Of a DNA stretch of 64,000 bases, positions 38,701 to 51,277 are shown piece after piece. How positions within the stretch are numbered: position 1 is the first letter of the stretch; each line of letters opens with the position of its first letter. A model generated the notes under the pieces. The model saw only the letters and a program-made list of their open reading frames with translations, was not told where the DNA came from and did not search any database. The stretch is taken from positions 400,501 through 464,500 of the forward strand of contig NC_052667.1 of the NCBI RefSeq assembly GCF_016802725.1, written 5' to 3'. Position numbers and translations under genes: made by a program. This DNA is from Solenopsis invicta. Lineage: Eukaryota; Arthropoda; Insecta; Hymenoptera; Formicidae.

Positions 38701-40420
38701 ACGATACCGTCTGAAGACCGTGAAATCCGGATCCACTCTAAGCCCCGTTCAGCCGGCGAAGCGACTCTCGCTTTTCTCTTTCGCTCTCTTCGTCTTGTGG
38801 ACGCCCAATCCGATAAAAGGAGGATGCGCGAGAAGCGAGAAGAGAAGCGCGTGGCGAATCGCCGCAGTGGTTCGTTCGCCTCGCCGGTTCGTTAACCGTC
38901 CAATCGCGGCGGTGCCGTGCCGGTACAAGCGGAGAAGACACCGTCGTGTCGTCCACCGACGAAGATGCCGCAAAAATCTGACGTGACTCGCTTCGGTTGT
39001 CCGGTGTCGCGTCCTTGCGTTTCACCGACAGAAACGCAAATACAAAGATGAGCAACTTTCGTATGGAAATAAAATTTAATAACATTTATCATACGCATCT
39101 GTCTTCTCTATTTTGCAGTCGCAATATTTTAATGAAAAAAATCATTTATTATTATTTATTTTAGTGAAATATACGGATAGGAAAAAACGCGATCAGAAAG
39201 TATAATGCAAAATTTTGCTTGTAAAATCAGCCAATTCGTAAATTATACGTCAAAATGCGTAAACGCGCGTTGAATTATACACGATTGTACATAATAATTA
39301 TTAATTAATGTTCCGTTAATTATACGTCATAGAAATTCATGGTGCGTAGTCGTTTACTCTTCCGGTGTAATTCGCTAGCGCTGGTCTATCGGATGTAATT
39401 TATTCGAGGTTCCATTGTTTTGCATCCTTTATTATCAATGGAAAACGCACTTAGTGTTTTATTTGATACTTTGTCAGCGCCAGAACAATTAATATTATTT
39501 TACAAATGCGTCTAACGAGATTAACGATATCTGTTACAACAAGCGCGAGATGAGAGTACAGATAAGAAAAGAATATACATGTACATACATATGCTTATAA
39601 AAGCACTAATAAATATATCTCAACAATGATAATTATTTCATTTGCGTTCTTAAATTAATTTTTTCTGCAAAATAATAAAAACTTTCAAAAATTGTAGTAA
39701 TAAAAAATGATAAAAAAATCATTTTTACTGAAGAAAGAAAATGACTTTCTATTTCTACAATGACACAGTTGTGAAAAATATATTTTTTCAAATAAAATAA
39801 CAGTGAGTTATCTCTTGACGAGAATGCTATTTCCTATGGTCAAAAGATAACGCGTTTATTGAGATCAAAATCTTGCGTTGTCCTCTGAAGCGAGCCAACG
39901 CCCGATGTCGTAATAGATCGATTGTATCAAAGTGTCACCCCCAATGTGCCTCTACCGTAGTCTCCCCGATCGCAAGAATAGAATAAATGTAGTTCCCTCG
40001 CTAGCTACATCATCGTATCTACAGATCTCACCGACTCATTCTCCGCGACCACCGAGAAAGTGCTTAATGTAATGTGAATAATATAAAGCGCTGGTCGTTA
40101 CAATCATCTCCCGGACTGACCCTGTGCGATGTGCGATACGTAGGCAGCATGGAGAAAGATAAAGGCTCGGGATAGAAAAGAAAAAAGAAGATAAACAGAA
40201 TCGGAATGTACGAAAGTACATCAAGTATTGATGCCACTTTGGTCTACTACGCGCTAAGCACAGGTACAATTCGATACGCAACCTACGCACGCATACGCCT
40301 GATCACTGCCCCGCCGACCCATAACCCATAACCACGATAGGGTCTTTAAAGCTGCATTCTATGGCTAGATGTCCAGCACTCTCCTTAATAGGGTGCCACT
40401 GATATTCTCCACTCTCGTTC

Positions 40421-40421
<1 letters not shown>

Positions 40422-40451
<30 letters not shown>
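40422..40451. repeat. (CA)n microsatellite
   Basis: About 15 CA units. Read as GU in the hth transcript, opposite to the three GT arrays. Confidence 0.93.
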
Positions 40452-40452
<1 letters not shown>

Positions 40453-40705
40453 AAACATCCCAGCATACCGACGAATAAACACACATCCAACATCCAATAG
40501 ATGGATCGCGAAGATTCCAAGCCCAATCCTCCCTGTATACCTCGCACTTCGTTTCTCATCTTTGTACCCTGAAAGCGTTACCTAGACTCCTAGAAGGAAT
40601 TTAGAGGTCTACCGGGAATCGCGCGCGGGTAACGCACCTTAATGGGATTGGCGTTCGCGGAACGATCATTAACGTCGACGGGCACGCGGATCTAAAGAGA
40701 GATTC

Positions 40706-40734
<29 letters not shown>
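40706..40734. repeat. (GA)n microsatellite
   Basis: About 14 GA units. Confidence 0.93.
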
Positions 40735-40738
<4 letters not shown>

Positions 40739-41560
40739 GCGTTTTGTCCTTGGTTTCCGCCATATCCTGATGCACGGAGAACAACATGGAACCGTGCCAT
40801 AAATCCGCTATGGTGCCTCCTGGGACGTCCGCCGGACGACCCTAGCGCTCTCCACGTTGCGATAATTGCGAACGGTTAAGCGATTATCCAAAGAAGGTCT
40901 TACCGGACGTAGTTGAGTGATGATGATGGGGTATCGCGACATCGATCGTGTATCACGATAGTTAGCAATAATAGACGCTTGTACGACCGAAAGGTACACG
41001 TTTTCGTCAAGATTTCCCTGTCGATAATGAACGCTTGCAACGCGAGAAAATCGCTGTTACATAAATATAACGCGTGTATATGCCTTATGCATGTATAACG
41101 ACACGAAAGATGGTTCTTTAGTAATAAGGGTAATAAGTGACATAATCCACTGTCACACTTGACATTTGCGATTAGATTAATAAAGAGCGTTACGGCGCGG
41201 TCGCGTTCTACGGTGTCGTAACGAATTTAGTATTGCCTAGTATCGCCGAGAAACGTGCATATCGTGTTGCACGTAACAAATGCAATAAAATTATCTTTAC
41301 CTCAAAGAAACGATTCGAGATGAGAGAAATAAATGACCCGGATGACTGATAGCGCCGGGCTGCGAAATCAGTACGGCAGTATCCCAGTATCCCAGGGTCC
41401 AAAACGAAAGCAACCGGGAATTAGCGATGTCCCTGCATCAAAGTTAAGCCTACACGGTCGGCTGGGACGGACGTGAGATTACGTCGAGCGACAAGTAGAA
41501 CCAGAAAGGCTAATGAGTGGCCGAGTTAATACCAGGCTCAGTGCCGTGCCTGCTGTCGCA

Positions 41561-41604
41561 TGTATGTAGATAGACATACCTACATACACATGTGCGTACG
41601 CACA
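41561..41604. other. 9-bp hairpin plus adjacent 14-bp palindrome
   Basis: TGTATGTAG (41561-41569) pairs with CTACATACA (41580-41588). Then TGTGCGT and ACGCACA form a spacer-free palindrome at 41591-41604, in a region of alternating purine and pyrimidine. Confidence 0.8.
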
Positions 41605-44600
41605 CACATACACGTACGTACACATACGTACGCGAGAGCACGACTTTCTCTCCCCTTTCTCTGTCCGCTCGACGACGGGATCTACGCGTACCGGCCCTCG
41701 GTTTAAACCTATGAATGCATATTCAAGATACGAATGTTTTAAATCCAGGCAGGATTATTCGCCGACGAGTAGGTATGCTTCTGGCTTGGAAAACGGGAGA
41801 GAGGCAGAGGCGAGCTCGCCCGGGTGTATAAAGACGGGCTGTTTTATTATTTTTCATATCGACAAGAGAGGAAGAGAGGAAAAAAGCGGAGAGCACGACG
41901 ATAGAACAACGCGAGCGACGGAGGAGAGGGATGGAGTGGCGCGGGGGAGGGGGGGGGTGAAGGATTAACGGCGATAAATTTCGCAAAAATAGGGGCTTAC
42001 ACTGTCGCGGGGCGACAGTCTAATCCCAGTTCCGCACACTACCCCCCTTACGCAGAGATGGGGGTACAGCTCGACGTAGGATCGCGCGAGAAGCGACGCG
42101 CTGCTGGTGCCGGCGATTCCGCTAATGCTGGCGCGCACGGCGGAGGTTCCCGCTTGTACTTTTTGCAATTATCTTCCTGGCACTCAAAATTCTTTTTCCT
42201 TTTTTTCACCCCCTATTTCCTTTCTTTTTCTCCAATCGATACTCGCGTTATTTACAGAATTTTCTCTCTTGAGAGACTAGTGAATTTAAGAAACATTTTT
42301 ACAAGTACGCGCGTATGGCTGTTTATCAAGTATCTATCGAGTCTCCTTCACACCATTAAGACTCGATCGCAAAATTTCATTGAGATGCTCGAGTAGCTTC
42401 GATGAACAACGCGTCGTCAAGTCGAACGGGGAGAGGTGGGCGAGAATAAAGTACGTTGAACAGGGAAAGAAGGAGTTTCGGCTTGACGTACAAAACGTTC
42501 GCAACAATGGCCACGTATCAACATAATTACAGCTCGTCTCGGCTAGCGATGCGCGAGCTCGACGTGAGCCAAGTATTATATTCAAATGCGAGGCGAGGCG
42601 GCGCCAGTGAGCAAAGTAAAACTTGCAAAGGCAAAAGAGGTTGCCGTGCCCCACGGCCGAATGGCGAAGGTTGAAGGTTGTAAGTTCATCGGAGAGACGC
42701 GGAGAAGAACAGAGGAGGATGAAGACTGAAGGACGAGTAAGAGGACGCACAAATGTCGCTTCGAGCTAGCTGTCTGGCGAGTCCCAAGAGAGGAAATTAC
42801 GTCGTCTAGCTTGACCCCTCCGCCACCTTCGCAACGTTTCCTTTTAGCTAAAAGAGCGGCAAGACAAAGAGAGACGAAAACTTGATAACCACGTAATACT
42901 GATACCATTTAACTCTCTAAATGTGCTATGAACAATGCGAATATTCATCAGATCGGACGTTTTTTTATATAACAATTTTTATATAAATTTCATTTTTTAT
43001 ATTTTATGTAATATATATACATACTCGTATATATCAAAAGCACTTTCACTGTTTTTCTTTACTCATAAATATTTCAACTGTGTCAGATTTAATTCAATTC
43101 CTACTTCCTAAGAGTATAAACTTTTTGTGACGTCAAAGAGTTCTCGTTATTATGAACAATCTGAACACAAATGTAAATAAAGAATTTTCACGGATATGCG
43201 AATGGTTACACATCGTAAGAGTGACATCGTTGAGCGTGAGAATCCTTTTGTAGGCACGTCGTAAGATCAAGGAACACAGAAGAGTATAAAAGACGTCTCT
43301 GAGGAAGAAGGCAGCAGTGAGCGGAAGAACGGACGATACAAGGGGACCAGGGCAAGCATTGACTTCCCGAAGAAGAAACGAAGGCTCAAGGATTTGTTCG
43401 AGCGGAAAACTGCCGGTCGATGTATGCAAACGTCTCCTCCATGTCCTTCGGAGCCGATAGGGTGACAACGGGCGTATCGTGTCGCCCTCGAGAGCTGATT
43501 TTCGCGTCGGGAAAGAATTGTCCCATCGCGCGAGGCACGTTCACCTCTTTCGCTTTGGCAAAAGAGAGCGGATGCAAAACGCGGGAGAGCACAGAGCACG
43601 GGTCAAGCTTGCGGACCTTGACCCACGACACGTCAAGGACGGGAGAGTGGTACCGGAAGCAGGTGGATAATAGTCGGTCCAGGGGTGCCAAGGGGACAAT
43701 AGATGTCAGCCGCGGCACGCAGCGGTACCACAGCGGGACCGAGATAGCAGATCTAAGTGGGCCATGCCGCGCTACGGTTATGGCGGCATAAAACGCTCCG
43801 ATAGTACCGGAGAGGGCGGCGCGCGGCGAGCATAGCAAGCCGCCCGACGGGTCGTGCGGTAGTCAAGTTGAGTGCCGGAGAGAGAGCCCCTTTACGGCCG
43901 AAAAAACTGCCGCTATGATTGTCTATGCAAATTGTTTAAGATATCCGGGGTGAAGGCAGTTCCGCGTCTTTTGCGGCCGCCGTTTCGCCAAAATCGGCAC
44001 GTCGCTGTACCGTGGCAGTGACGCTCAACCTATCGTCTGACATTACGACCCACGACACATTCTTTTAACGGAATAATATTAAATATTAAATTTTAGATTC
44101 AAGTACTCGTAACTTTCCTTCGCAGTGTTGTAATGACGTGCGACAATGTCTTATCTGGCAAAAATAATTTATAATCCCACAATGTCGGCATTTCTTTGAG
44201 CAGACAAACGCATAGAAATAAGATCTGTACGAGCTACCTGCTAGCTTTATCGCGCCATAAAGTATTAGATGTACGTTCTGTATTGCATCATACCTTGATG
44301 GCGATATGGATGAATTAAAGATCGTATCAAGATATATTGCTGTGCCGGCGTGCGAGCAGCAAATGAAGCGCGTTTCATTATCGATCTCGATGGAAAGATG
44401 TTAACGTTTCGGTCTGTAGGACTCTACCGCATGCAGGTAATGGCATTGCTGGTTTGTGGTTTGCAGCATGCTGGCCTTACCTATCTTAGATAGCTTATTG
44501 ATTGCCTCGACTGCACTTTATTCTCCCATTACGACAATGTACAGATAATATGTATCTGTTCTTGTAGGTCCAGTATCTTTCAAATGTATTTGCATTATTT

Positions 44601-45435
44601 CATAACTCTTTCTTTTCAAATTTAACATTTTCTTCATTTGATATTGTTATAGCTCGAATAATAAAATTATGTAACTGTCACTTTATTCTGCAAAAATATT
44701 GCAGTCATAAATTTTAGATTTCATCCTAAAGGTTATAATTTATAACGTATTTTATATTGTACAATATTATAATACAATACATTCTTATAAAAATTTAAAT
44801 AATTTTTAAATGTATTTCAAAATGCAATATATATCATAAAGTTAAATACATTTAAAAATCAAATTGTTATATTATCGATTGAATACACGCAGTATTGAAC
44901 GAATTCTTACTTAAGAAAGACGATTGTGGATAACATTGAATGAAACAAAGTGTCATAAAGTAGCGAGCTAGCAAATGTAATTTCATAGAATGTTTCCATT
45001 GATATAGGAAGACTATGGTGTACGAATGAAGCTACGGCCGACAAGGGAAAGGATAGTAGGAATGACAACAAAGACGGCAAAACAATGAGATAAAATGGAA
45101 ATAGAAAATTGAAAAACAAAAGATACGACAAAGTGGGAGAAGTAAAGTCGCAGGAAACTGTAAACTAGACGGATATGTCTCCCGAATAAATTAAATTGGA
45201 TTATTTATGTGCATTCTATCTTCGATTCTAGCTTATTTCCCTCTTCTATTTCTTTATTCTATCTCCGCGTTCTTCAATTTGTTTGCTTATGTCTATTAAC
45301 TAGTAATATTTACACTCGATGAAATGTGTAAAAGTTAAAAACTCGTAATATTTAAAAGTAGACAAACAATTACGAGTATAGTCATAGTTATTCAAGTTTA
45401 AAAAATTAAAGAATTTTAATTAAAAAAATCTTGTC

Positions 45436-45461
45436 ATATATATATATATATATATATATAA
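45436..45461. repeat. (TA)n microsatellite
   Basis: About 13 TA units in an AT-rich trough. Confidence 0.93.
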
Positions 45462-46641
45462 AATACAAGTATTTAACGATTAACGTAAAATTTATTAATT
45501 TATATTATATTCAATGTATAATAATTTATCAAAATGACATCGAACGTGTTGTGCGTATCATTTCTTTAATAATTAAAAACAATTAAATTAAAATACGTGA
45601 CACATTCCGTACATTCCTATCTGCGATTTAAATTCCAAATTAAGTAGCAGCAAAAATTTCAATTTCTTTTGGGAACATGTTATAAATTCTCTATCTAGAG
45701 GTATACCATATTACATCGGAAGTACACGTGAGAAGGAACGACGAGGGGAGAAGTACTAGGTCGGTAGCCACAATTCTGGAAAGCCCAACTCCGCCGCCCG
45801 AGGAAGGTCGGGACACGGAGTCGACCATGATGTATGCTCCTCTTCCGTCTAATTAAACTTAGGGAGGGTCGCAGAGTTGGTTGGTGCGCCGCGCCGGTTG
45901 TACGGACGGACGTATGTATGGTCGGACTGACAGCGAAGGGAGGTCGGCGGATGGCTTTCAAAATGACAACCGGAGAGAGTGAGAGCAAAAGCGAGGAAGA
46001 GAGAGAGAGGAAGAGAGAGAAAATATCCGAATAGGCACTACGAAGTGTGAGAAGGATGGGAGAAAGATCCGTGTCTCTTCGTGAACGCATGAAACGGTAC
46101 TTGTAACGAGAGTGGGATCACCATCGACTTCCTCTCAGGAGACTCGATGCACTTAACTTCTATTACATTATTCATACGCGGCGATAAACAATCCACTGAA
46201 AAAAGAAGACGGCAACCACGCCGGACGTTCGTGCCGTACGAAACTTTTATCGAGCATTGGCAAGCGTCGCGATTTTCGAAAATATCGCCGAGTCAGCGTA
46301 ACGCAGCAAAACATGCGAGCTCGTGTGGGGATCTGCGCCAACGAATACATAAACTTGCTTTTAGGAAATTCCATTAATCTCCAGTTGCACTCCGGCGCCG
46401 TATACACGAAGTCCGTTTTGTGCGATACATCGATTGTTTGAGCAATACTATATTTTCTCCTTTCTTATACATTTTTATTCACCATAGAATAATAACAAGC
46501 ATTAATTTCTCTCTTTTATCAAAAGTATACAGTCTTGACAAAGTCTATATAAAGATTTGATTTTTCATGCTGCTTATCTTTCTCCAAGATCAATCTGTGT
46601 GTGAATTATGATTCAATGCAGATATACTTATTGTTAGAGTG

Positions 46642-46644
<3 letters not shown>

Positions 46645-46698
<54 letters not shown>

Positions 46699-46720
46699 GT
46701 ATATGTATATATATGTATAT
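46645..46720. repeat. (TA)n with (TATATG)n tail
   Basis: About 22 pure TA units to 46688, then TATATATG-type variants. Confidence 0.93.
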
Positions 46721-47547
46721 TTTTTTTGTAATTATATATATAATTGTTTTGCAATTTTTTTTTAAACTGTACTGTGCAAAATATGAAAAGTTGTATTTAA
46801 ATGTGATCACTTATTCGTCCCTCTCGAATCTCCAATTCACATCAAAGTGTGTATTGAATAGACAAGAGATCGCTATCCCGGACATACCGGTCTTTTTTGT
46901 CTGCAACGTTTGCCGGCATCTTTCTACATGATCCTAATCAAAAATATATTGCGAATCATTACTGTGATTCTAATACACCCATCTCACTTGCAATTTTCTT
47001 TTCTTCTTCATCTCCTTTCGTCTTTCCCTTGACTTTCCGTTATACACACTTATCACGTTTTAACGCAATGCTCGCCACGCTATTCGGTATTCGCTTTTCC
47101 ATTGAGCGCTACTTATTTCCCTCTGTCGGTCCCTCTCCATCTATCTAAACTATGTGTATACATAAACTATGTCTATTCAACCGTGGCGAGGTGCGCTCGG
47201 CTGCTTCCCGTCTACCGTGTCAATGCGGACTAGCTGCTTCGAAACGGGATAGACCATTGGCGCGCCCCAACAAATTCCTTGGCGCGAGATGTTGCGATTT
47301 CGAATGTTTAACCAGCTAGGCTAAACGACGGCAGCCGATGGCTGAACACTACCTGAAATTCCCAACGGCGCGCGGCGATGCTTCTATGCGATGGAAACGG
47401 AATGAGCGACGATCGGCATATTCGCGTTGGACACAATGAATTTATAGCGGATACCTATGACTTGTTTCGACTCGCGCAAACATCGTCGAGGAACTTGGTA
47501 GCGTGTCACAATTTTCCGGTTATCGAATTGTCGGTGTACAATATACA

Positions 47548-47655
<108 letters not shown>

Positions 47656-49533
47656 TTGATGTCACATGATATATACTTAAACTTGCGCCAAAATTGCGAT
47701 GGGTCATCAACCTCTGGAGATTAATAAGATATGCGCGTTGTCGACGCGGAGAAGAAAAGCACAGGAAATTGGAACATTAAACGGGGAAATCGTAAAAGAT
47801 GATAATCTATTGGATGAAAAAAGATGAAACGTCGGAAAGGGCGCTTGGCATTTAAAGACCTTGGCACTCGAGTAAATACACGAGTTCGTGTTCGTGCCAG
47901 TTACTCTTTTAAGATGTAATATGTATCCAGTGCATTCTCCCTCTCCCCCGAATGAGTTCCGAGATGCGATATAGTCGCTTAATCGCTCGTAATAACGCCG
48001 AGACGAATGCGCCGCTTCCCGAGACGACTGTCGTGAAAAACCTTGGTAATTTCTGGCGGATGGCACCGTATAATCGCTCGCGGACGAATTTCACGTGTCT
48101 TGAAATTTTCGCTACTTTTTCATCATTCGTAACGTAAACGTATTTCTCTCCTTTCACAATAATCTAATAAATGCACAAATCTAAGTATTTTGTTAAATTC
48201 AAATTTACGAATTTTATATAATAGCGTATAACAAAAATTGCAACGATACTAAACTACTGTCCAAAATTATACTTTTGCATTAAATAGTAAAAGTAGTAAC
48301 AAAAGAAAAATGTTGAATCGATAGATACGTACGAGTATTTATAAGGTAAAGAGTATCAGAAATTAGCGCATACGTCGACTAAAATTGGGAGCACGGAGTG
48401 CTCGTGCAACATACATCGAAACAAACTTTGAACGAATCGACAGACATCGAAACTCAGTCGTCGAGGGATGGCACATCGAGTCCCGATGCATCGTCAGTTT
48501 ACATTAAAATCCTTTTAACTTGGGTACTGCGTATGAGGTCGTTAACATTCGCGAGAGCTCTCGACGATGCGATTAACCAAGAAGCAAGAGGAGCGTCGAC
48601 CGCGGGCTCGTCTTTCTACAAGCGAGTGCGGTATCGTCATCCTGCAAACAGCGTATATGCATTAAACCATGAACCCACTATCCCCGACGTCATATCCAAT
48701 ACACGTTGTTAGGGGGTTGCTGAAGCCGCGATACAGTAGAGGGAAACGGGGAGTGAGGACAGGGGAGGACGGTAGGTGGCTGCAGGGTGATTTCGAGGGT
48801 AGCTGCCAACCTCCCCCAGTGCGGTAATGGCATTAACCGAGCTGCAATATGATTACCGCTCTCGCAAGGTAACCTGATCACACCCGAAATCTATGGGGTG
48901 TCCGGAATACGAGAGAGTGAGAGAGAAACTTGTACAGTGAGGAACAATGTATTGCGCTTGGAATAGCCGTGCAACGTTACGCAACTGCGGCGGTTTGCAG
49001 CCGACGCCGAGGTTCGACTGCCGTTCTCCCCCTTAATCGCGTTGCGCTTTTTGCGGCTCAGATTACCCGTGAATCATTAGATACTCGGGCCCCAGTAGAA
49101 TCGAAAGCCACCACTACCATCGTGCTACGGATCGTTTCTTATCTCGGCATTACGAGATTAGTCTCCCGTCCTTTCTCCCTCTCCTATTTTTTAATCGTCC
49201 TTTTTCGTTCGACGGACTGTACTACTTCTTTCATTGATTGCCCGCAGATTTTCACGTAAAATCTTGAGAAACATTAAACTTTCTCGAAAGCTTTACGCTT
49301 AAAATTTACGCTAAGAATTTCATTAAAATCAATGCATACTTGGTAAATGCATCTTGGTAATAGGAAATAAACACGCTATTTCTAACTATAGTGATGGAAA
49401 GATGTACAAGACTTACAACTCGCTATCGATAATAAAAGCAATTTTGAGATAAATGCATAGCTTAATATTTGCAATAATTTGATTTGATATAATCTGTTTG
49501 TGATTTTACCATGTATGTAACGGTTCTTTTTTC

Positions 49534-49632
49534 TTATTTAAACATGCGCGAAAAAGCGATTTCCGCAATCGCGCCGTTTAATAATTTTTCAAAACGGAGA
49601 ATATCATCAACGTATATAAAGAAGATGCTTAC
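49534..49632 (-). promoter_or_regulatory. hth: Candidate structured, possibly ultraconserved splice-regulatory element just inside the intron
   Basis: The first ~100 bases of the intron contain two tight hairpins. One pairs 49592-49597 with 49574-49579 (CCGTTT with AAACGG, 12-base loop). The other pairs 49567-49572 with 49556-49561 (GCGATT with AATCGC, 5-base loop). They lie 36-77 bases past the donor. An ultraconserved element in Drosophila and Anopheles hth has been reported to span an exon-intron junction, lie mostly in the intron, fold into a stem-loop and accompany intron retention. This segment has the same kind of position and structure, but I cannot align it, and I am not certain which hth junction the published element covers. 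Confidence 0.5.
49534..49632 (-). other. hth: In-frame read-through extension of the hth exon (32 codons, then TAA at 49536-49534)
   Basis: Without splicing at the donor, the exon frame continues GTA AGC ATC TTC and so on for 32 sense codons (starting VSIFFIYVDD, ending AFSRMFK) before TAA. The product would keep helix 1 of the homeodomain plus a novel tail and lose helices 2 and 3, so it should not bind DNA through the homeodomain. No AATAAA is apparent on the minus strand within about 200 bases downstream, so intron retention looks likelier than a proximal poly(A) exon. An open run of this length has roughly a one in five chance of occurring at random, so coding status is unproven. Confidence 0.4.
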
Positions 49633-49635
49633 CGT
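49624..49635 (-). promoter_or_regulatory. hth: 5' splice site (donor) of the hth exon
   Basis: On the minus strand the exon ends CTT ACG and the intron begins GTAAGCATC, with GT at 49632-49631. GTAAGC is a near-consensus donor. The exon end and the donor together form the short inverted repeat CTTAC-G-GTAAG, so the junction could fold on itself weakly. Confidence 0.93.
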
Positions 49636-49781
49636 AAGATGTTGAAAGAGCCACGCCCTGAGGATGTTCGTCGCAACCTTAGGAAAGATACCCCGTTTCT
49701 TTTGGTTTTTCTTTCCTGACGAATCGTCATCTTCCTCACCCGTACCCTCGCCACTACCGATACTCGCGTTACTCGCGTCAC
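49633..49781 (-). CDS. hth: homothorax (MEIS-class TALE homeodomain) internal exon: acidic linker, N-terminal arm and helix 1
   Basis: Hth is a nuclear TALE-homeodomain transcription factor that partners Extradenticle (PBX class), brings it into the nucleus and acts with Hox proteins. The exon is 149 bases: two bases completing a glycine codon, then 49 codons. Residues 1-9 read DASNASIGS; residues 10-22 are a Gly/Glu/Asp/Ser linker (GEGTGEEDDDSSG); residues 23-38 are KKNQKKRGIFPKVATN; residues 39-49 are ILRAWLFQHLT. The last part is the homeodomain N-terminal arm and helix 1 (homeodomain coding 49633-49713), ending just before the TALE loop that begins HPYPSE. The frame enters in the middle of a codon and leaves in phase 0, matching the MEIS exon boundary known in vertebrates. 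A consensus acceptor and donor flank it. The ASNASIGSGEGTGEEDDD linker is the insect Hth form, so vertebrate-type MEIS or PREP is unlikely. The MEIS/HM domain, helices 2-3 and the C-terminus are outside the window. Confidence 0.97.
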
Positions 49782-49805
49782 CTGCAACAGTAATAAGAGA
49801 CCCAA
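49782..49805 (-). promoter_or_regulatory. hth: 3' splice site (acceptor) of the hth exon
   Basis: On the minus strand the sequence before the exon is a pyrimidine-rich tract reading gggtctcttattactgttgcag, with the AG at 49783-49782. It is followed by GT GAC GCG, which opens the linker frame. A TTAATTAC sequence about 45 bases upstream is a plausible branch point (inference). Confidence 0.9.
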
Positions 49806-51232
49806 GGTCATCACGTGCCGCCTCGGTAATTAATGCGAATTTATGGCAATTTCCAGTTCTTTATTTCACATCTATTTGTTAACGAGGAACAAATGCACAC
49901 ACATTTTCACATATTTTTAAATTTGTTTTACATAACGAAGCTTTCACATTACTAATAAAATATACATTAGATCAATTTGCCTGATTATTTTAAAGTAAAA
50001 CATGTAATAAACAAAAGGAAATTAATTTCAGTTGACGATTAAATCGCGAGATACCTCGCACGTCGAAGCAAAATTCTCTCCCGACATGTTTAAACTGCGC
50101 TCCGATTTTCGGTCCATACCCTGGTGGGCGATAACTACCTCGACCCTAGGGCTGGTTCCCATGCATACAAACACCATTAAGCCACCCGCAATCACCCGGC
50201 CCCCTTCGACCCGGAGAACCCTGTACGCGCGCTTCGTTCTCGGCTCTACCACGTACCCCTACCTCTTCTCTATCCCATCTCGCCTCCTCTCTACCCGCGT
50301 GCATTAATTCTCCGTCATTTATCAATCTTAGCTTTTTAATTGCATAGTCACTAGGGACTCAAAAAACGGGACAGTAATGAGAGATATTAAGACGCTTTTC
50401 GTTACGCTTTCCAGAAGCTTTAATGTCATATTTTCATATTATCATACGTAATGTAAGTTATTCGTTATTGTACGTTGCATGAAGGGTGGTTTGCATATTT
50501 TTATTTATTACGAATCGTAAAATGTATATTTTTTAATCATTAATTTTTTAATATTTCACATAACATTATTCACTGCTAAAGAAGATTAAGCAAGACGAAA
50601 CAAAAAATACCATATATGATTAAAATTTTTCGTACAAAATTACAACATCGTTTTTTGGCTTTTAATTTTTTTTCCTGATTGCTTTGCAAATACGAGCTAC
50701 TTACTGCTATTATACAATACTTTGATATATTCTGATCTAAAAAAAATTGAAAATATGCAATAATCGCAGTTTTTATCTCGCAAAACTATGCAATACTATT
50801 ATTTATAGTTGCGAAAATATGGCTCATAAGATTGAAGAAAATAAATTTGTGATTGTGGGATAAAATGTAATTTTGTTGGAATTTTGGTCATGTGTCGGCG
50901 AATCAATCTCCCGGACGAGTCTGGGTACCGGAAGTTCGAGGTTCCCTTTATTCTTTCTCCTCGCAATCAGCTAGAAAGGAGAGTAGAGAAGGCTACTTAC
51001 GCCAGCGGATTATAAATGACCGAGCCTTATCGTAATGCCCAAGGCCCCGATTCCCAAGGTTCTATCGTAACAGAGAGATCAGGGTGAGTCCGGCGCTCCC
51101 AGGGGGTTCACGATGACAGGTCGCCCGAGGGCGCTACCAACTCACCCCTCTCGCCTACCAAAGAACGGTCTCGTGCCCGAGATTAACTTTGAATTCGTCG
51201 AGCGGACCGTCATCGGACAAGGGGAGGACGAC

Positions 51233-51234
51233 GG

Positions 51235-51274
<40 letters not shown>

Positions 51275-51277
51275 CAA
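51233..51277. repeat. (GGCA)n tetranucleotide repeat
   Basis: About eleven perfect units. Confidence 0.95.
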
